Shown: in pieces, positions 35,597-43,864 of the stretch
Layout of the letters: each line of letters starts with the position of its first letter
Position numbering within the stretch: the stretch's first letter is position 1
Assembly: GCF_900996245.1 (NCBI RefSeq)
Contig: NZ_CAAJGK010000041.1
Coordinates: 124,001-188,000 of the forward strand
Direction of reading: 5' to 3'
Length of the DNA stretch: 64,000 nt
Source of the DNA: Paraburkholderia sp. BCC1886
Lineage (GTDB): Bacteria; Pseudomonadota; Gammaproteobacteria; Burkholderiales; Burkholderiaceae
Notes under the pieces: model-generated
Database searches by the model: none
What the model was told of the DNA's origin: nothing
What the model saw: the letters and a program-made list of their open reading frames with translations, nothing else
Made by a program: the position numbers and the translations under genes

Positions 35597-36984
35597 GCCG
35601 CATCGACCACGCGAAGGCGGCGGGGGCGTTCATCGACAAGACCGAGCACGTCGCGTTTCACGACCGGCGTCTATGGGATTTGCGCGAGAAGCGCGATGTT
35701 CAGGCGCACGGTATCGCCGAATGGGAAACGCTGCGCGAGCTTGCTTCCGGCATCAAGGAACATACGCTGTCCAATCTCGCGGATTACCTCGAACAGTTCG
35801 CCGCCGCGGCGCAAGCGAACGGCGTCGTCGTGCATTGGGCAGCGAATGCGGAGGAGCACAACGCAATCGTGCACGAGATCATGTCGCAGCGAGGCATGAC
35901 CACGCTGGTCAAGAGCAAGTCGATGCTCACCGACGAATGCAAGATGCGCGAATACCTGGAGCCGCGCGGCATTACCGTGATGGAAACCGATCTCGGCGAG
36001 CGCATCCAGCAGCTGGATCATCAGGACCCGAGTCACATGGTGGTGCCGGCGGTGCACAAGCTGCGCGCGGATGTCGCCGAACTGTTCGGCCGCACCATTG
36101 GCACGGACCCGGCCAATAGCGACATCCATTACCTGGCCGAAAGTCAGCGTATGAATACCCGGCCGTATTTCGTGCGCGAGAAAACGGCGGGCATGACCGG
36201 CTGCAATTTTGCGGTGGCGGAGACGGGCACCGTGGTCGTATGTACGAACGAGGGTAATGCCGACCTGTCTGCGAACGTGCCGCCGTTGCATATCGCGTCC
36301 ATCGGTATCGAGAAGCTGATTCCGAAAGTCTCCGACCTCGGCGTGTTCGTGCGCATGCTATCGCGTAGCGCGCTGGGCTCGCCGATCACGCAATACACGT
36401 CGCATTTTCGCGCGCCGCGTCCCGGCACCGAGATGCATTACATCCTCGTCGATCACGGCCGGTCGGAGCGGCTCGCGATGGAGGACTTCTGGTACTCGCT
36501 CAAGTGCATCCGCTGTGGCGCGTGTATGAACACGTGTCCGGTGTATCGGCGCAGCGGCGGCCTGTCGTATGGCGGCACGTATTCCGGGCCGATTGGCGCG
36601 ATCATCAATCCGACGTTCGATCTGAAGCGCTATAGCGCGCTGCCGTTCGCGTCGACGCTGAACGGCAGTTGCACGAACGTGTGTCCGGTGAAGATCAACA
36701 TTCACGAGCAGATTTACAAGTGGCGCACGGTGATTGCCGAGCAGCACGAAGTGCCGTTCGTGAAGCAGGAAGTGCTGAAGATGGCGGGGCGGTTGCTGGC
36801 GAGTCCGACCTTGTATCGCGCGACGGTGTCGTCGATGGGCAGCGCGTTGCGAAGGCTGCCGAACTTCGTGCTGTATAACCCGCTGAATATCTGGGGCCGG
36901 CAGCGTGCATTGCCGGAGGCGCCGAAGCAGACTTTCCATGCCTGGTACAAGCAGAATCGCGGGGGTCGAGATGGCAACGCGTGA
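35593..36984 (+). CDS. lutB: L-lactate utilisation iron-sulphur protein LutB (YkgF)
   Basis: The 463-residue protein has an LUD domain (about residues 70-300) and a C-terminal ferredoxin-like part with CIRCGACMNTCPVY and CTNVCPVK clusters for [4Fe-4S] centres. It is the central electron-transfer subunit of the LutABC L-lactate oxidation system. ATG overlaps the lutA stop; lutC begins inside its 3' end. Confidence 0.94.
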   Translation: MSRIDHAKAAGAFIDKTEHVAFHDRRLWDLREKRDVQAHGIAEWETLRELASGIKEHTLSNLADYLEQFAAAAQANGVVVHWAANAEEHNAIVHEIMSQRGMTTLVKSKSMLTDECKMREYLEPRGITVMETDLGERIQQLDHQDPSHMVVPAVHKLRADVAELFGRTIGTDPANSDIHYLAESQRMNTRPYFVREKTAGMTGCNFAVAETGTVVVCTNEGNADLSANVPPLHIASIGIEKLIPKVSDLGVFVRMLSRSALGSPITQYTSHFRAPRPGTEMHYILVDHGRSERLAMEDFWYSLKCIRCGACMNTCPVYRRSGGLSYGGTYSGPIGAIINPTFDLKRYSALPFASTLNGSCTNVCPVKINIHEQIYKWRTVIAEQHEVPFVKQEVLKMAGRLLASPTLYRATVSSMGSALRRLPNFVLYNPLNIWGRQRALPEAPKQTFHAWYKQNRGGRDGNA

Positions 36985-37552
36985 GGCTTTTCTGGCGAAG
37001 GTGAGGCAGGCGCAGCCGCCTGGGCGTCCGCGGCCGGAGGTGCCGTTGTTTGCGAGCACCGGTGGCGATTTGCGGGCGCGGTTTACTGCGGCGTTGCAGG
37101 CGATGGGCGGGACGTGCGTCGAAGTGGGGTCGGCTGCGGAGGTGGCGGGGCTGATTCGGGAGCGGTTTGGCGATGCGGCGTCGGTCGCGTCGGCGACGCC
37201 CGAGGTCGCAGGCACGCGTGAACTGGTCGCCGATACGGTGCCTGCGTCTTTGCAGGATGTCGACGTGGGGGTAGTACGGGCGCGGTTCGGGGTGGCGGAA
37301 ACGGGCTCGGTGTGGTTCAGTGAGCGCGAATACGTCGTCAATGCGCTGGGTTATATCGTCCAGCATCTCGTGGTGTTGCTCGATCCGGCGCAGTTGCTGG
37401 ACGGATTGCAGGACGTGTACCGGCGCGATGATTTTCGCGCGGCAAAGTATGCGGCGCTGGTGACGGGGCCTTCGGCGACAGCGGATATCGAAGGCGTGCT
37501 GATTCGCGGGGCGCAGGGGGTGAGGTCGTTGACGGTGGTGTGGGTGGGGTGA
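36971..37552 (+). CDS. lutC: L-lactate utilisation protein LutC (YkgG)
   Basis: The 193-residue LUD-domain protein has the LutC pattern VRARFGVAETGSVWFS near residues 97-112 and a C-terminal VLIRGAQGVRSLTVV. Its ATG lies 14 bp inside lutB, so the three genes form one translationally coupled operon. It is the last gene before a degenerate region. Confidence 0.92.
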   Translation: MATREAFLAKVRQAQPPGRPRPEVPLFASTGGDLRARFTAALQAMGGTCVEVGSAAEVAGLIRERFGDAASVASATPEVAGTRELVADTVPASLQDVDVGVVRARFGVAETGSVWFSEREYVVNALGYIVQHLVVLLDPAQLLDGLQDVYRRDDFRAAKYAALVTGPSATADIEGVLIRGAQGVRSLTVVWVG

Positions 37553-37593
37553 ATTCAGGCCGTGATAGACGAACCTTGTGATCGTAGTTTGTC

Positions 37594-37680
37594 ATGGTTC
37601 TCGAAGACCGGCTAAGAATAGCAATTGCCAAACGGGCGTCCGACGTTTTTCTGCCGACTGACTTCGCTCGTCTGGGCAGT
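37594..37680 (+). pseudogene. Relic of an AbiEi-type antitoxin / DUF6088 N-terminus
   Basis: The frame from the ATG at 37594 reads VLEDRLRIAIAKRASDVFLPTDFARLGSEA. This resembles the N-terminal winged helix of type IV AbiEi-family antitoxins (IARRRGDVFLRADFAxLGS). After about 30 residues the likeness stops in all frames and no toxin gene follows, so it is a fragment. The identification is from memory of the family and is tentative. Confidence 0.35.
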
Positions 37681-37868
37681 GAGGCCTGCGGACACCGTCA
37701 TTGCCACGGGACCGATGCGCTTCACGCATCGTCAAAGCTGCGGCATCCCCACATCGAGTTTGTTTTCTGGCGGTACGAGCGTGTCGAGAGTGCATGGTCT
37801 TATCGAGCGAACGTCCGGGGAAGTCGGTTTGGAGGTGATCCTGTGTGCCGACGCGAAAAAATGACATT

Positions 37869-37914
37869 GCCGCTGCCGCTGCCGCTGCCGCTGCCGCTGC
37901 CGCTGCCGCTGCCG
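37869..37914. repeat. Hexanucleotide microsatellite (GCCGCT)n
   Basis: Seven perfect units of GCCGCT plus a partial unit lie in a non-coding, degenerate region. On the minus strand they would encode poly-Ala, which explains a spurious Ala-rich frame there. The length is probably variable between strains. Confidence 0.9.
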
Positions 37915-38059
37915 ATGCAAGCAAGCCAGCCATGCCGCCAGCCAGACCGTAAAGCAGCGGATGGCGGATTTGATAGCGAGCCACGGCGAGATGCAGCAGT
38001 ACGCATGGCAAGGCAGTGATAAAAAACCTGCCTTGAATTCGGGCCAAGGCCCAAACTCG

Positions 38060-38110
38060 TTGCTATAGAAGCGGCTTTCGACGATTGCATTATCGAATGC
38101 AAACGCTCGC
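38060..38110 (-). pseudogene. Possible IS3-type transposase OrfB relic
   Basis: On the minus strand one frame reads AFAFDNAIVESRFYSNEF, with the DNAxxES motif around the third catalytic acid of rve-type integrase cores. A TGA stop lies a few codons upstream and no other catalytic block was found. The fragment is short and the call is weak; it fits the degenerate state of 37553-38154. Confidence 0.3.
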
Positions 38111-38154
38111 GCAACACCCGGTCAAACCCGATCCACTCCTCAGCGAACGTGGGT

Positions 38155-38754
38155 CTAACCCGGGAGGAGGCCGACCTTACGATAGCTATTGACCAGCGAA
38201 TCGAAAAGCTTGATGTCAGAGCGGCTTCTCGCCATCAACTGAGCACCTGCAATGGCTGCATAGATGGCGCGAGCACGATCTTCACTCTCCTTCGGCGCCA
38301 CGACATTGGCAGCAATGAGCACCTGTGCCAGCCAGCCGATATTGACATCCGCGAACGTCTGAACTTCTTTCTTCACCGTGTCTGGCAAGTCGTCGTACTC
38401 GGCAGCCATAAAACTGCACAAGCACAAGCGATTGTCATTCCGAAGCGCTGTCCGGAAGGTATCGGGGTATTCGCGCAAGCATGCGAGCGCATCGCCCGAC
38501 GCGGCCAATCTGGCGGCAAGCATCTCCCCGAATTGCTCCCAGTAGCGTTTCGCCACTTCGGCACCCAGTTCGGCCTTTGAGGGGAAGTGATGGTAGACAC
38601 TGGCGGCTTTAATGCCGACCTCTGTTGCAATGTCACGAAAATTAAGCCCGCCGTAGCCGTGTGCCCCGGCGACTCTGGTCGCAACAGCGAGGATTTGCTC
38701 TCTCGAATTCGCGCTTCCGGCACTCTTCACATGACCCCCGCAGTTCAGAAACAT
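38155..38754 (-). CDS. TetR-family transcriptional regulator
   Basis: The 199-residue protein has an N-terminal TetR helix-turn-helix (REQILAVATRVAGAHGYGGLNFRDIATEVGIKAASVYHHFPSKAEL) and a TetR_C-like ligand domain. Starts at 38766 (GTG), 38754 (ATG) and 38730 (GTG, just before KSAGSANSREQ) are all open; 38754 is chosen with low certainty. It diverges from a glutathione-transferase gene across a region with two identical-type palindromes, its probable operators. The pair is visibly less GC-rich than its surroundings. Confidence 0.87.
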   Translation of the reverse strand: MFLNCGGHVKSAGSANSREQILAVATRVAGAHGYGGLNFRDIATEVGIKAASVYHHFPSKAELGAEVAKRYWEQFGEMLAARLAASGDALACLREYPDTFRTALRNDNRLCLCSFMAAEYDDLPDTVKKEVQTFADVNIGWLAQVLIAANVVAPKESEDRARAIYAAIAGAQLMARSRSDIKLFDSLVNSYRKVGLLPG

Positions 38755-38788
38755 TGTTGACAGCACGAATTCTATCTAATAAAGTGCA

Positions 38789-38810
38789 ACCTACCAAGTG
38801 ACAGGTAGGT
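38789..38810. promoter_or_regulatory. TetR operator 1
   Basis: ACCTACC and GGTAGGT form a perfect 7-bp inverted repeat with an 8-bp spacer, 35 bp upstream of the tetR start. The core CTACC-N8-GGTAG recurs at 38866-38883. Confidence 0.72.
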
Positions 38811-38865
38811 TTGCTTGGGCGAAGGGCCACACCAACGCAAGTTGGTTTTTTTAGTCGCTGCGAGA

Positions 38866-38883
38866 CTACCATGTGGCAGGTAG
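38866..38883. promoter_or_regulatory. TetR operator 2
   Basis: CTACC-N8-GGTAG with spacer ATGTGGCA, versus AAGTGACA in operator 1. It lies 50 bp upstream of the glutathione-transferase ATG. Two sites facing two divergent genes fit joint control by the TetR protein. Confidence 0.72.
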
Positions 38884-38932
38884 ATAACTGCGGCAGCAAA
38901 GACTTTCTCTATGAATCTCTAGGAGCCGCACC

Positions 38933-39637
38933 ATGTCTTCGAAACTTCAACTCTTCACTTCGCCTTCTGCCTTTCCCAACCCGCAGCGCCTGCGACTTTT
39001 CATGCACGAAAAGGGCATCGCCGAGCAATTTCAAGAAACCGTCTACGACATGACGCCAGTTGGCGAGCAGCGTGCATGGCGCCACCTGAAAATGAATCCG
39101 TGGGGCGAGACCCCGACGCTGCAACTGACCGACGGCAGCTTCATATCAGAAACAGCCGCTGTCGTGCGATATCTCGATCAGTCCTATCCAGGTCGGAAAA
39201 TCATGGGCGACACCCCGTTAGAACAGGGCTTGGACAATATGTGGGACAACCGCATCTGGGTGCATATCCTGTACCGCATCGTCACGGCCTTTCACGTCTT
39301 GCACACGGGTCTTGGATTCAAGCTTGAGCTGACCAGGAATGAGGCATGGGGTGAGCACTGCCGCAAGGAGGCATTAGCCCATGCCGCGCTGGTCGACAAG
39401 CATCTCTCGGACGGTCGGCAATGGCTGCTCGGCGGTAAGGAGCCAACCTTCTCAGACATCACATTGGCCACCGCAATCGCGTTTTCGAAGTTTCCGGTAA
39501 ACGCCACTCCCCTCGACGAGCGTTTCGAATTCCTCGACGCGTACTGGAAACGTTGGCAAGCGCGGCTTAGCTTCAAGGCCGCTTACGCCGACCGCCAAAG
39601 TGGCATTCCGGAATTGGACAACCCAACCGGCGCGTAA
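38933..39637 (+). CDS. Glutathione S-transferase family protein
   Basis: The 234-residue protein has a thioredoxin-like N-terminal domain (LQLFTSPSAFPNPQRLRLFMHEKG, the WGETPTLQL cis-Pro loop, and SETAAVVRYLD for glutathione binding) and a helical C-terminal domain. The catalytic residue is probably the Ser in FTSPSAFPNP, as in theta/nu-like bacterial enzymes (inference). AGGAG lies upstream of the ATG. It is probably derepressed by a ligand of the divergent TetR, so a detoxification role is likely. Confidence 0.88.
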   Translation: MSSKLQLFTSPSAFPNPQRLRLFMHEKGIAEQFQETVYDMTPVGEQRAWRHLKMNPWGETPTLQLTDGSFISETAAVVRYLDQSYPGRKIMGDTPLEQGLDNMWDNRIWVHILYRIVTAFHVLHTGLGFKLELTRNEAWGEHCRKEALAHAALVDKHLSDGRQWLLGGKEPTFSDITLATAIAFSKFPVNATPLDERFEFLDAYWKRWQARLSFKAAYADRQSGIPELDNPTGA

Positions 39638-39654
39638 ATCGGAGAGCGATGAAT

Positions 39655-39689
39655 CCTCGTGCAGAGAGGTGACGACTCTCTGCACGAGG
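39655..39689 (+). terminator. Stem-loop after the glutathione-transferase gene
   Basis: Perfect 14-bp arms (CCTCGTGCAGAGAG / CTCTCTGCACGAGG) around a 7-base loop lie just past the stop codon. No T-run follows, so it may act as an mRNA 3'-end stabiliser or an imperfect terminator. Confidence 0.6.
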
Positions 39690-39776
39690 CTTGGTGAGCT
39701 GGCCGACTGTGCGTCATTCCAGTTCAATTAACGCGTTTGTCCAACTTCAGCCCACTTCCAGACTTTGCTATCATCA

Positions 39777-39792
39777 CTGTATAAACATACAG
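39777..39792. promoter_or_regulatory. LexA (SOS) box
   Basis: CTGT-ATAAACAT-ACAG is a textbook CTGT-N8-ACAG LexA site. It lies 17 bp upstream of the GTG start of the FAN1-like gene. The TATAAA inside it (39780-39785) can serve as the -10 element, so bound LexA would block the promoter. Confidence 0.85.
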
Positions 39793-39809
39793 GTATCAGC
39801 AAAACCCCC

Positions 39810-41603
39810 GTGTCCACCGACGTTCCACCAGCCATCCCGACTGGCGCTCCCTACTACCTGCAGAACTTCGAGCGAGCGCTGGCATGGCTCGCCGAGCGTT
39901 ACGACGACCTTTTCGACGCACCCGAGCGCGCCTTCCTGCGCGACTTCTCCGCCTTGCCGCAACCATCGCGCGCTCTGCTAGTCCGCATGCTGATGCGTCG
40001 AGGCACGCTGTTCCGCACGAGCCGTCTGTCCTACGACGAAATCGGCTGCCCGCTAGCCGCCAGTGCGCCGCTGGCAGCACTCGGCTGGATCGACCCGCAA
40101 CCCGCATTGAGTCTCGACGAACTGTTCGCGCTGACCACGCGTCCCGAATTGCTGATCATTTTCGCCGACGCCATCGCCCTTAAACCCGGCACAAGAAGTC
40201 TACGCAAATCCGACCTGCTCGAAACACTGCGCCCGTTTTATAGAGATCACGACGAACCCGATTTGCCGGCAGCACACTGCCTCGCTCACTGGCATCCGCT
40301 AACTGCCGACCAGATTCTGCAAGTCGTCATCGCACCGCTCTGCGATCGTTTGCGCTTGATGTTCTTCGGCAATCTGCGACAGGACTGGTCGGAATTCGTC
40401 CTGTCCGACCTCGGCGTCTTCCAGTACGAGAAAGTAGCGTTCGCCCACTCGTCGCGTGCGTTCCAGCAGCGTGCCGACGTCGATGTCTACCTTGCGTTGC
40501 ACACTTGCCGCGAGGCGCTGGACCGACTTTCAACCGACGACGACCAGGCCCTCGGCGCACTCGTCGAAGCCGTCCACGAAATCGACACCGCCAACCCCTG
40601 GCTGCAAACACGCCGCGCAAAAATACTGTTTCGAATCGGCTACTACTGCGAGCGCAGGCAACTGGGGCCCGCCGCGCTCGCCATCTACGAAAACTGCGCG
40701 TGGCCGGGAGCGCGGCATCGACGCATGCGGGTGCTGGAACTCAGCGAACGTATCGACGAAGCGCTCGCGCTCGCGCTGCAAGCCGCCGCCGCGCCCGAAA
40801 GCGAGGAAGAAGCGCAACGGATTGCGCGCATGCTGCCGCGCCTTCGACGCAAACTCGGCGAGCCGGTCTCGCGAGCACCGCTGGGCCGACCTCTCGAGCG
40901 CAGCACCGTGGTGCTGCCGCGGCCGGCCATTGCGCAATCGGTCGAATACGTCGCCCGCGACCATCTGATGAGCAAGGAAGCCGTCCCGGTCCATTACGTC
41001 GAGAACGCGCTCATCAATTCGCTGTTCGGCCTCTTGTGCTGGGAACCGGTCTTCGCCGCATTGCCGGGTGCGTTTTTCCACCCGTTCCAGAGCGGTCCCG
41101 CCGACCTGTACGCACCCGACTTTCACGCCCGCCGCGCGCCTCAGTTCGCCGACTGTCTCGCGCAACTCGACAGCGGCGCGTATCGCGAGACGATCAGTCG
41201 GCACTGGCAGAGCAAAGCCGGCCTGCAGTCGCCGTTTGTCTTCTGGGGGTTGATGTCGGCGGAACTGTTGACACTGGCGCTCGACTGTCTGCCGGCCGCG
41301 CATCTGAAACTGTGGTTCGAACGTCTGCTGCGCGACGTCCGCGGCAACCGCACAGGATTGCCCGATCTGATCCGCTTCTGGCCCAATGAGCGCCGCTATG
41401 AACTGATCGAAGTGAAAGGCCCCGGCGACCGTCTGCAGGACAACCAGATTCGCTGGCTCGCCTACTGCGTCGAGCACGGCATGCCGGTTCGTGTGCTCGA
41501 CGTGCGCTGGGCCGAAACCGTTGCGCCGGATAGCGCGATCGCGCCGTCCATCGCGATAACGCTAAGCGCACCCGCATCCGCATCGACCGAGGCCGCTTCA
41601 TGA
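39810..41603 (+). CDS. FAN1-type VRR-NUC structure-specific nuclease
   Basis: The 597-residue protein is a bacterial FAN1 homologue. It has a helical, SAP-like/TPR-like N-terminal half and a C-terminal VRR-NUC domain. The catalytic set PD-(D/E)xK is visible: D519 (GLPDLIRFW), E534 and K536 (ELIEVKGPGD), then QDNQIRWL. FAN1 nucleases cut 5' flaps and unhook interstrand crosslinks. A TTG at 39765 is an alternative start, but it would place the LexA box inside the gene; GTG at 39810 fits the family start. The stop overlaps the next ATG by 4 bases, so the two genes are coupled. Confidence 0.88.
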   Translation: MSTDVPPAIPTGAPYYLQNFERALAWLAERYDDLFDAPERAFLRDFSALPQPSRALLVRMLMRRGTLFRTSRLSYDEIGCPLAASAPLAALGWIDPQPALSLDELFALTTRPELLIIFADAIALKPGTRSLRKSDLLETLRPFYRDHDEPDLPAAHCLAHWHPLTADQILQVVIAPLCDRLRLMFFGNLRQDWSEFVLSDLGVFQYEKVAFAHSSRAFQQRADVDVYLALHTCREALDRLSTDDDQALGALVEAVHEIDTANPWLQTRRAKILFRIGYYCERRQLGPAALAIYENCAWPGARHRRMRVLELSERIDEALALALQAAAAPESEEEAQRIARMLPRLRRKLGEPVSRAPLGRPLERSTVVLPRPAIAQSVEYVARDHLMSKEAVPVHYVENALINSLFGLLCWEPVFAALPGAFFHPFQSGPADLYAPDFHARRAPQFADCLAQLDSGAYRETISRHWQSKAGLQSPFVFWGLMSAELLTLALDCLPAAHLKLWFERLLRDVRGNRTGLPDLIRFWPNERRYELIEVKGPGDRLQDNQIRWLAYCVEHGMPVRVLDVRWAETVAPDSAIAPSIAITLSAPASASTEAAS

Positions 41604-43864
41604 CCTACGTCGTCGCGGTGCGCGCACTCTGCGAATTCACGGCGAGACGCGGCGATCTCGACCTGCGCTTCACGCCCGCTCCGACATCGCTGGAGGGCAT
41701 GGCCGGTCACGTCACCGTCGCGGGCCGGCGCGGCAGTGGCTACGAGACCGAGATCACGCTGACCGGTGCGCACCGCAGCCTGACAGTGCGTGGTCGCGCC
41801 GACGGCTACGATCCCGCGGCGAACCGGCTGGAAGAGGTCAAAACCCACCGCGGCGCACTCGAACGCATGCCGGCGAACCATCGCACGCTGCATTGGGCAC
41901 AGGCGCTCGTTTACGGGCATCTGCTGTGCCGCGCGCGCGGGCTGACCGGACTGGACGTGGCGCTGGTCTACTTCGATATCGGCAGCCAGAAGGAAACGGC
42001 GCTGACCCATACGCACACGGCGCGCGAACTCGAGATTTTTTTCGTCGAACAGTGCGAGCGGTTTCTCGACTGGGCCGTGCAGGAAGAGGCGCATCGCGCG
42101 GCGCGCAACGCCGCGCTCGGCGCGCTGCAGTTTCCGCACGGGGCATTTCGCAGCGGACAGCGCGAACTGGCGGTGTCGGTCTATCGCGCGGCCCGCGACG
42201 GCATACCGTTGATGGCGCAAGCGCCGACCGGCATCGGCAAGACACTCGCGACCATTTTTCCGATGCTGAAGGCGTGCGCCTCGGATCAGATCGACCGGGT
42301 GTTCTTCCTCACCGCGAAGACGCCGGGCCGCGCGCTCGCGCTGGAGGCCATCGACTCCCTGCAACGCAGCGCGCCGGATCTGCCGCTGCGAACGCTGGAA
42401 CTGGTCGCGCGCGACAAGGCCTGCGAGCATCCCGACAAGGCCTGCAACGGCGAATCCTGTCCGCTCGCGCGCGGCTTCTACGACCGCCTCGACAAGGCGC
42501 GCAGCAACGCGCTCGCCACATCGCGGCTCGACCGTGCGGCGGTGCGCACTGCGGCGCTGGCGCACGACCTCTGTCCTTACTACCTCGCGCAGGAATTGAC
42601 GCGCTGGGCCGACGTCGTGGTGGGCGACTACAACTATTACTTCGACAGCAGCGCGATGCTGCACGCGCTCACGCAGATCAACCAGTGGCGCGTCGGCGTC
42701 TTGGTGGACGAAGCGCACAACCTGCTGGAACGCGCCCGCCGCATGTATAGCGCGACGCTCGACCAGGCGGCGCTGCGGATTGCGCGCAAGACGGCGCCGG
42801 CGGTGCTGCGCAAGCCTCTCGAACGCTTGCAGCGTGAATGGAATACGCTGAAACGCGCGCAGACCGACACGTATCGGGTCTACGCCGACGTGCCCGGCAA
42901 GCTGCTGTCGGCGGCGCAAAACCTGATCGGCGCGGTGACGGATCAACTCGCCGAAGCGCCACTCTCCATCGACGAGTCCGCGCTGCGGTTTTTCTTCGAC
43001 GCGATGCACTTCGTCGCGCTCGCCGAACAGTTCGGCGAGCATTCGATTTTCGACATCACGTTGACCACCGACCGTCACGCGCCGCGCGACAAAAGCAGTT
43101 GCACGCTGTGCGTGCGCAACGTGATTCCCGCGCCGTTCCTCGCGCCGCGCTACGCCGCCGCGCGCACCACGGTGATGTTCTCCGGCACGCTCAATCCGCA
43201 AGCTTTCTATCGCGATACGCTGGGGTTGCCCGAGCAGACGCAATGGCTCGACGTGGAAGGGCCGTTTCGCGCCGAGCAGCTACAGGTACGCGTAGCGGGG
43301 CGCGTGTCGACGCGCTGGCGCGATCGCGAGCGTTCGCTCGAACCCATCGTCGAGCTGATTGCCAAGCAGTACACGACGCTGCCCGGTAATTACCTCGGGT
43401 TCCTGAGCAGTTTCGATTATCTGCAGCAGGTGGTCGCGTTGCTGCGCGAGCGCTATCCGGCGATCCCCGTATGGACCCAATCGCCCGGCATGGACGAAGC
43501 CGCGCGCGACGGGTTTCTCGCGCGCTTTCGCAGCATGGACAGCGGCGTGGGGTTCGCGGTGCTGGGCGGCGCGTTTTCGGAAGGCGTCGATCTGGTGGGC
43601 AAACAGTTGATCGGCGCGTTCATCGCCACGCTGGGTTTGCCGCAGATGAACGACGTCAACGAGCAGATGCGGCGCACCATGGAAACGCGCTTTGGCAACG
43701 GCTACGACTACACGTATCTGTACCCGGGCTTGCAGAAAGTCGTACAGGCGGCGGGGCGGGTGATCCGGACCGAGCAGGATCGCGGCGTCGTGTACCTCAT
43801 CGACGATCGCTACCGGCGGCCCGAAGTCAGAAAGCTGCTGCCGGGATGGTGGGCGGTGGAGTAG
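41600..43864 (+). CDS. XPD/DinG-like Fe-S helicase with N-terminal PD-(D/E)XK nuclease
   Basis: In this 754-residue protein residues 1-125 form a RecB/Cas4-like nuclease module: D68 (RGRADGYD), E79 and K81 (LEEVKTH) and Q101...Y105 (QALVY). The superfamily 2 helicase follows: Walker A APTGIGKT (208-215), four cysteines C275, C282, C287 and C325 placed for a [4Fe-4S] cluster, DEAH at 370-373, and motif VI QAAGRVIRTEQDRG near the C-terminus. XPD/DinG helicases run 5'-3'. It is coupled to the FAN1 gene under a LexA box, which points to crosslink or flap repair. The last 38 bp overlap a convergent gene. Confidence 0.9.
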   Translation: MTYVVAVRALCEFTARRGDLDLRFTPAPTSLEGMAGHVTVAGRRGSGYETEITLTGAHRSLTVRGRADGYDPAANRLEEVKTHRGALERMPANHRTLHWAQALVYGHLLCRARGLTGLDVALVYFDIGSQKETALTHTHTARELEIFFVEQCERFLDWAVQEEAHRAARNAALGALQFPHGAFRSGQRELAVSVYRAARDGIPLMAQAPTGIGKTLATIFPMLKACASDQIDRVFFLTAKTPGRALALEAIDSLQRSAPDLPLRTLELVARDKACEHPDKACNGESCPLARGFYDRLDKARSNALATSRLDRAAVRTAALAHDLCPYYLAQELTRWADVVVGDYNYYFDSSAMLHALTQINQWRVGVLVDEAHNLLERARRMYSATLDQAALRIARKTAPAVLRKPLERLQREWNTLKRAQTDTYRVYADVPGKLLSAAQNLIGAVTDQLAEAPLSIDESALRFFFDAMHFVALAEQFGEHSIFDITLTTDRHAPRDKSSCTLCVRNVIPAPFLAPRYAAARTTVMFSGTLNPQAFYRDTLGLPEQTQWLDVEGPFRAEQLQVRVAGRVSTRWRDRERSLEPIVELIAKQYTTLPGNYLGFLSSFDYLQQVVALLRERYPAIPVWTQSPGMDEAARDGFLARFRSMDSGVGFAVLGGAFSEGVDLVGKQLIGAFIATLGLPQMNDVNEQMRRTMETRFGNGYDYTYLYPGLQKVVQAAGRVIRTEQDRGVVYLIDDRYRRPEVRKLLPGWWAVE

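Noticed and set aside
37592..38047. Minus-strand frame with a poly-alanine tract
   Set aside because: The Ala run comes from the GCCGCT microsatellite. The rest lacks a family and the surrounding DNA is degenerate.
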